Source: Actinomycetota bacterium (GTDB lineage Bacteria; Actinomycetota; Geothermincolia; Fen-727; Anoxymicrobiaceae). From it: a stretch of DNA of 62,049 nucleotides. Position numbers and translations under genes: made by a program. Positions 58,583 through 62,049 of the stretch are shown here, one piece after another. Position 1 is the first letter of the stretch. Each line of letters begins with the position of its first letter. The DNA lies in NCBI GenBank assembly GCA_018831265.1, contig JAHJCO010000007.1, positions 1 through 62,049 of the forward strand, written 5' to 3'. Below the pieces are notes generated by a model. That model saw only the letters and a list, made by a program, of their open reading frames with translations, did not search any database and was not told the origin of the DNA.

Positions 58583-58684
58583 GGCGTCGGACGTTTTCAT
58601 TGCGTTATGTCCTTTTCGAAATCAACGTATTCCAACGGCACCGCAAACGTCCGACCCCCCGTATCGTCCATGGGTTGATCGACA
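58583..58684. repeat. Inverted-pair repeat L3 (GTC-GGACG-TTTTC type)
   Basis: Left arm GGCGTCGGACGTTTTCATTG at 58583; right arm to 58658, reverse GGGGTCGGACGTTTGCGGTG; then CGTCCATGGGTTGATCGAC. In both arms the block is GGACG instead of GGAGG, a matched double change. It starts 8 bp after the deacylase stop. Confidence 0.85.
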
Positions 58685-58699
58685 ACACCGTTCGGATGA

Positions 58700-58727
58700 G
58701 TTGCAGAAGGGCCTGACCCTTTTGCTA
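58700..58727. repeat. Mosaic hairpin repeat
   Basis: The left arm GTTGCAGAAG (as at 45001) is joined to a right arm CTTTTGCTAC (as at 49954) around GGCCTGACC. The arms belong to different subtypes and pair imperfectly, suggesting recombination between repeat copies. Confidence 0.7.
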
Positions 58728-58756
58728 CATCTGCTACGGTTGACGCAGCAAGGGGA

Positions 58757-59275
58757 TCAGCCCTTCTTGCCTATCTGCTGCAGCGGGCTCTCGGGCTTGA
58801 CGCCCTCGAGGTGCTGTATCTCTCCAGTGGGCTTCCTGGCGTAGACCGCGTAGGCGGCGCCGCCCGCGCCCGCGCCGGCCGCGGAGGCCGCCATCAGGAT
58901 GATGACCCATGCGGCCGCACCGACGACGAAGGCGAGGACGATGCTGGACACCAGGGCCGCTCCCGACACAAGGCTTGTGGCGGCGCTGATGCGCCTGGCC
59001 CGGCGGTAGGTCGGCAGGTCCTCGATCCAGATCACGGGTCGGGGAGCGGCCTCGGCCAGGCAGGCCTCGCAGACGTCGCCCTCGTAGTCCTCCGGCAGGT
59101 CGATGCCGCACACCTCGCAGACGCCGGGGCTCTCGATGGGTATGGCGAGCCCGTCGCCCTTCGAGGGGCGCTGGATGGAGCCGCACTTGTCGCAGACGCG
59201 GCCCCAGGGGCCCAGGCTGTGCCCGCACACTATGCACAGGCGATCCTGGCTGCTCCAGCGGCTCATGCGGGCCAT
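58757..59275 (-). CDS. Zinc-ribbon membrane protein, unknown
   Basis: A 172-residue protein. Three CxxC-type motifs in the first 75 residues (CIVCGHSLG, CDKCGSIQ, CEVCGIDL with CEAC) form zinc ribbons. Two membrane spans follow near residues 97-120 and 122-142 (SLVSGAALVSSIVLAFVVG, WVIILMAASAAGAGAGG), and a short cytoplasmic tail ends the protein. ATG follows GGAGGT. No function can be assigned; it is convergent with the deacylase gene across repeats. Confidence 0.75.
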   Translation of the reverse strand: MARMSRWSSQDRLCIVCGHSLGPWGRVCDKCGSIQRPSKGDGLAIPIESPGVCEVCGIDLPEDYEGDVCEACLAEAAPRPVIWIEDLPTYRRARRISAATSLVSGAALVSSIVLAFVVGAAAWVIILMAASAAGAGAGGAAYAVYARKPTGEIQHLEGVKPESPLQQIGKKG

Positions 59276-59384
59276 CCGACCTCCGATAGACGACGGTTCG
59301 ATAACTTATCCGGGCCGCCTCAATCATATCACTGGGGGAGGACCGGGTTGTAGACGGTGCCATATAATGATACGCGTGAGAAGA

Positions 59385-59461
59385 GCCCCCGTAGCTCAAT
59401 TGGATAGAGCAGCTGGTTTCTACCCAGCAGGCTGAGGGTTCGAGTCCTTCCGGGGGCGCCA
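59385..59461 (+). tRNA. tRNA-Arg (anticodon TCT)
   Basis: GCCCCCG pairs with CGGGGGC in the acceptor stem. The anticodon arm GCTGG-TTTCTAC-CCAGC gives TCT, the T arm has GGTTCGAGTCC, and CCA is encoded at 59459-59461. A TATAAT at 59363-59368 is a likely -10. It reads the rare AGA codon in this GC-rich genome. The next gene starts 22 bp after it. Confidence 0.95.
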
Positions 59462-59483
59462 GACTTACATGGGGGTGACATCG

Positions 59484-60530
59484 ATGGAGCTCAAAGAGAC
59501 CCCCGACCGAATGGTCGAGGACGGACGCATCAATGAGTTCGGGGCGTTCCGCACCCCGTTCAGGGACGTGAACATCTCGGAAGCGCGCATCACCACGGCG
59601 GGCAGGACCATGCCCGGCTTCTACTCCCGGTTCAGGCTCAAGGAGTGGCAGCACTTCGGGTTCATCGCTCCTGAAATCTACTTCGGGTTCGCCATCGTCA
59701 ACGCCAAGTTCCTCGCCAACTCGTTCTGCTACTTTCTCGACCGCGAGACGGGGGCCATGGTGGAGCACGACAGGCTGGCGCCGCCTTACGTGGCGAAGGT
59801 GGCCCGCGACATCTGGCGCGGCGAGTGCGGCTTCCGGTTCTCCGGTTACGATATCCGGATAGAGAACCGGCTCGATGAGAAGAGGCATACGGCCACGGTG
59901 GATATCGCGGCCAGGGGGGACCGGCCCGCGATAAAGGCGGAGGTCGAGGTCATCGAGGACCTCGACCGCGTGCAGCCGCTCGAGCTCATCTCCATCCTGA
60001 GGGGCGACCGGCCCGCCTACACGCACAAGGTTGCGTGCCCCGCCGCCGGGAAGGTGACGGTCGGCGGAAAGACCCACGAGTTCGGCGAGTCCGAGGGCAT
60101 CGCCATCATCGACGTGCAGAAGACGTTCTTCCCCTACACCTCGTTCTGGCACTGGGCGACCTTCGGCGGGCACGATCCCGACGGACGTCTGGTGGCGCTC
60201 AACACCAGCCGGGGGATCAACATCCGCACCGACGAGTTCCACGACAACGTGCTCTGGGTGGACGGCCGGATGTCGTTCCTGGGAATGCCCGGGTTCACCT
60301 TCGACGAGAGCAACGTCCTGGACCCCTGGCACATCGACGCGCCGGATAGCTTCCGGCTCGAATTCCAGCCGCTCGGCGAGAGATGCGGCAAGGTCAACGT
60401 CGGCATCATCATGTCCGACTTCCACCAGCCTTTCGGGACCTTCCGGGGCACCGCGACGGACTCCGCCGGGACGGTCCACGAGATCGACGATTACTTCGGG
60501 GTGGTGGAGTTCCACCGCGCCCGCTACTGA
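59484..60530 (+). CDS. DUF2804 domain protein
   Basis: A 348-residue soluble protein. MELKETPDRMVEDGRINEFG opens the family, FSGYDIRIENRL and FFPYTSFWHWATFGGHDPDG (near residue 225) are beta-rich core segments, and LWVDGRMSFLGMPGFTFDES is near residue 258. DUF2804 proteins have a lipocalin/beta-sandwich-like core and no known activity. The ATG at 59484 is preferred, with GGGGGTGA 6 nt before it; an ATG 15 nt upstream overlaps that site. It follows the tRNA closely. Confidence 0.8.
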   Translation: MELKETPDRMVEDGRINEFGAFRTPFRDVNISEARITTAGRTMPGFYSRFRLKEWQHFGFIAPEIYFGFAIVNAKFLANSFCYFLDRETGAMVEHDRLAPPYVAKVARDIWRGECGFRFSGYDIRIENRLDEKRHTATVDIAARGDRPAIKAEVEVIEDLDRVQPLELISILRGDRPAYTHKVACPAAGKVTVGGKTHEFGESEGIAIIDVQKTFFPYTSFWHWATFGGHDPDGRLVALNTSRGINIRTDEFHDNVLWVDGRMSFLGMPGFTFDESNVLDPWHIDAPDSFRLEFQPLGERCGKVNVGIIMSDFHQPFGTFRGTATDSAGTVHEIDDYFGVVEFHRARY

Positions 60531-60537
60531 GGACAGG

Positions 60538-60565
60538 GCTGAATTGAATCCCGCGTGACCCCTAT
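60538..60565. repeat. Solo right end of a G-type repeat
   Basis: GCTGAATTGAATCCCGCGTG followed by ACCCC reads in reverse as a GGGGTCACGCGG-type end with TTCAATTCAGC tail. No left partner is seen, and element M3 begins 5 bp further on. Confidence 0.5.
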
Positions 60566-60569
60566 ATTA

Positions 60570-60735
60570 GTCCCGCAGATTTGAATCACACTATTTAACA
60601 ATAATAATAATTAGATATTATTAGTAACTTGAGTAACAAAGGCTCAGCCCTCCAGGATCGCTTATGGAGCGGTTCTTGTGGTTTCTATATTCGGCTGTCA
60701 ACTAGTGTTGCTTATGTTATTCAAACCTGCGGGAC
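60570..60735. mobile_element. MITE-like element M3, 166 bp, inverted termini
   Basis: Left end GTCCCGCAGATTTGAATCAC; right end 60716-60735, reverse GTCCCGCAGGTTTGAATAAC. Interior AT-rich near both ends. Same length and TTGAATCAC tail as M1 and M2, with CCGCAG as the outer block. It occupies the middle of the 315-bp gap 60531-60845. Confidence 0.8.
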
Positions 60736-60786
60736 CTGGCAGGAGGCTGACCAAGACGGTGCCAGGCGCGAGTCTATTCACCAGTC

Positions 60787-60815
60787 TTCGCATCGGGGTC
60801 AGACACCGATGCGAA
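60787..60815. repeat. Hairpin repeat (CGCATCGG type)
   Basis: TTCGCATCGG and CCGATGCGAA, perfect 10-bp arms, flank GGTCAGACA. The core is that of the other hairpins but the stem is unique in the window. It lies at the -35 position of the creatininase gene. Confidence 0.82.
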
Positions 60816-60833
60816 ACCGCAGAACCCGCCTGA

Positions 60834-60839
60834 TATACT
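60834..60839 (+). promoter_or_regulatory. TATACT, candidate -10 for a leaderless creatininase mRNA
   Basis: TATACT ends 6 bp before the ATG at 60846, so transcription would start at or beside the start codon. No ribosome site is present, which fits a leaderless transcript. Confidence 0.5.
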
Positions 60840-60845
60840 GATCGT

Positions 60846-61763
60846 ATGAGTTCCACGATCCTGAAGATCGCCGAGATGACGAGCCCGGAGATCGACGCGC
60901 TCGACCGCGCGCGCACGCTGTTCGTGATGGCGCTGAGCCCGCTGGAGGTCCACGGGCCGCACCTTCCCCTGGGGACCGACGTGATAGTGGCAGAGGAGAT
61001 CAGGGACCGCGCGCTGGCGAAGCTGTCCGAGCGCCTGCCAGATTTCGACTTCGTGCTGTTCCCGTCATACAGCCTGGGCAGCGACACGATCCCTCGCTCG
61101 ATGGAGGTCGACAGCCGCGCCGTCTTCTACGTCGTGAGCGCCGCCGCCGCTTTTCTGGCCGACAGGGGCTTCCGATACCTCCTGGTCACAGACAACCACG
61201 GTGGCCCGCGGCACCAGATAGCCACGGCGAAGGCGGTCCGTAAGGCCTTCAAGCGAGGGGTGTCCGTCTGCGCGCCGTTCCTCTCCTTCTACCGCAGGAT
61301 GGTCGAGAACGACCCTGTGCTGATGGACCGCCTGGGCGCGGGCCCCGGAGCCTGCGGCGACACTGACGACTGCCACGCCGGGCTGAACGAGACCTCGTTG
61401 ATGCTGAAGGCCAGCCCGGGGCAGGTGCGGGGTGAATGGACCGGGCTGCAGCGCACGGCCATAGGCCGGCGGCGCTGGCCGAACCTGCTGCTGGGGAATG
61501 TCGGCCGGTTGCTCCAGGCGCTGGGTGCGGGAAAACTGGCGGCTGACGTGAGGTATCTGGGGGTGATGCTCTCCTGGGTCACGATGAAGGAGCCCCACAC
61601 CTACATCGGCGAGCCGGGCGCCGCCTCGGAGCAGGCGGGCGACAGGATGCTGGACGCTTTCTCGGACGAGGCGGTCGAGGCCGTCGAGGCGGCGGTGGCC
61701 GGGGGGGAGCCGTACCATACACCTATCGGCTGGTCGCTGCGTTTCCTGGAGCCCAGCCACTGA
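60846..61763 (+). CDS. Creatininase family protein
   Basis: A 305-residue metal-dependent amidohydrolase of the creatininase fold. SPLEVHGPHLPLGTDVIVAE near residue 30 is the first metal motif, VTDNHGGPRHQIATAKAV near residue 117 the second, and DDCHAGLNETSLML near residue 177 carries the HAGxxET signature. Members open cyclic amides such as creatinine or formamides in cofactor pathways. No Shine-Dalgarno is visible, but a -10 box lies just before the ATG. It is about 50 residues longer than the shortest members because of a C-terminal helical part. Confidence 0.9.
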   Translation: MSSTILKIAEMTSPEIDALDRARTLFVMALSPLEVHGPHLPLGTDVIVAEEIRDRALAKLSERLPDFDFVLFPSYSLGSDTIPRSMEVDSRAVFYVVSAAAAFLADRGFRYLLVTDNHGGPRHQIATAKAVRKAFKRGVSVCAPFLSFYRRMVENDPVLMDRLGAGPGACGDTDDCHAGLNETSLMLKASPGQVRGEWTGLQRTAIGRRRWPNLLLGNVGRLLQALGAGKLAADVRYLGVMLSWVTMKEPHTYIGEPGAASEQAGDRMLDAFSDEAVEAVEAAVAGGEPYHTPIGWSLRFLEPSH

Positions 61764-61875
61764 CCCTCAGGCCCGGCACCGGATTTGAATTAGAGGCCCG
61801 GAAGTTCTATCTTTTATCGTGCTCCCCGAGCCACAGACGGGAGCCAGGTTCGTTAACATCATCGAAGCGATCCGC

Positions 61876-61953
61876 GGTGGACGTAGCTCAGTTGGTTAGA
61901 GCGCCGGGTTGTGGCCCCGGAGGTCGGGGGTTCGAATCCCCTCGTTCACCCCA
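61876..61953 (+). tRNA. tRNA-His (anticodon GTG)
   Basis: The extra G-1 at 61876 faces C at 61950, the hallmark of tRNA-His. The acceptor stem GTGGACG/CGTTCAC has one G-T wobble. The anticodon arm CCGGG-TTGTGGC-CCCGG gives GTG, and CCA is encoded at 61951-61953. Confidence 0.95.
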
Positions 61954-62049
61954 GGTTTTTCCAGGTTACCCACCCAGGGATTCGAAGCCACGACCAGGGG
62001 GGTGCCGGGGGGAGGGTTCCCCCCGAATGAATTCACTGTCAGGGGGGTA
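61954..62049. other. Gene-free right edge with a GC hairpin
   Basis: GGGGGGA/TCCCCCC around GGGT (61999-62017) could form a short hairpin, without a T-tract on either side. The text before it (ACCCAGGGATTCGAA) recalls a tRNA T arm but does not fold into a tRNA. Nothing else is seen before the window ends. Confidence 0.35.

Noticed and set aside
61954..62017. A third tRNA or tRNA fragment after tRNA-His
   Set aside because: Only a T-arm-like ATTCGAA is present; no acceptor or anticodon stem can be formed.

Overview
The window is about 62 kb of GC-rich, tightly packed bacterial DNA, and most of it reads as one chromosome segment. GTG and TTG starts with good Shine-Dalgarno sites, a large stock of acyl-CoA dehydrogenases, thiolases and SDRs, a stand-alone Ku/LigD-type end-joining operon, and a secreted protein with tandem repeats containing WYLAEG-type motifs suggest a deep-branching actinobacterial lineage known mainly from metagenomes (inference). 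No phage, conjugative element, transposase gene, CRISPR array or rRNA operon is visible. Two tRNA genes, Arg(TCT) and His(GTG), lie near the right end.

Layout. 1-6 kb: a minus-strand fatty-acid-type operon of three acyl-CoA dehydrogenases and two thiolase-like proteins that lack the catalytic Cys; the last one runs off the left edge. 6-13.8 kb: a beta-propeller lipoprotein, a flavoprotein, a predicted selenocysteine-containing peroxiredoxin-like gene, an amidohydrolase/YihY pair, an alpha/beta hydrolase, an acyltransferase and a small lipoprotein. 14-19 kb: a 1597-residue secreted protein. 19-23 kb: an MBL hydrolase, a truncated alanine dehydrogenase, an acyltransferase, a lipase and a RibD-type reductase. 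23-34 kb: a TetR gene with a clear promoter and palindromic operator, followed by a long plus-strand run for acyl-CoA activation and oxidation (CoA ligase, thiolase, two acyl-CoA dehydrogenases, nitroreductase, ferredoxin, two SDRs, VOC and two Cys-rich proteins). 34-39 kb: MBL hydrolase, enoyl-CoA hydratase, ferredoxin-like protein and amidohydrolase. 39-42 kb: response regulator, ATP-dependent DNA ligase, Ku and LigD-type polymerase in one minus-strand series (NHEJ). 42-62 kb: an FGGY kinase fused to a hydroxyacid dehydrogenase, a thiolase, lipoproteins, a ZIP transporter interrupted by an in-frame amber codon, an ADP-forming acyl-CoA synthetase subunit, LemA and DUF2207, a methyltransferase, an FAD oxidoreductase with an amidohydrolase, a DUF2804 protein and a creatininase.

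Two observations stand out. First, positions 8181-8699 read as one peroxiredoxin-like gene if an in-frame TGA in a UPHC motif is selenocysteine; a perfect 7-bp hairpin with a GGU apical loop lies 15-31 nt after that TGA, as expected of a bacterial SECIS. Second, the intergenic spaces carry about 30 short inverted-repeat elements that share one grammar: a GTC head, a variable block of about five bases, and a subfamily-specific tail. The variable block differs between copies but usually matches between the two arms of one copy, and the same block recurs with different tails. They occur as single hairpins and as inverted pairs of about 75, 145 and 166 bp, often against stop codons, and no mobilising gene is visible here. 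This resembles REP/BIME biology but has an unusual modular sequence code.
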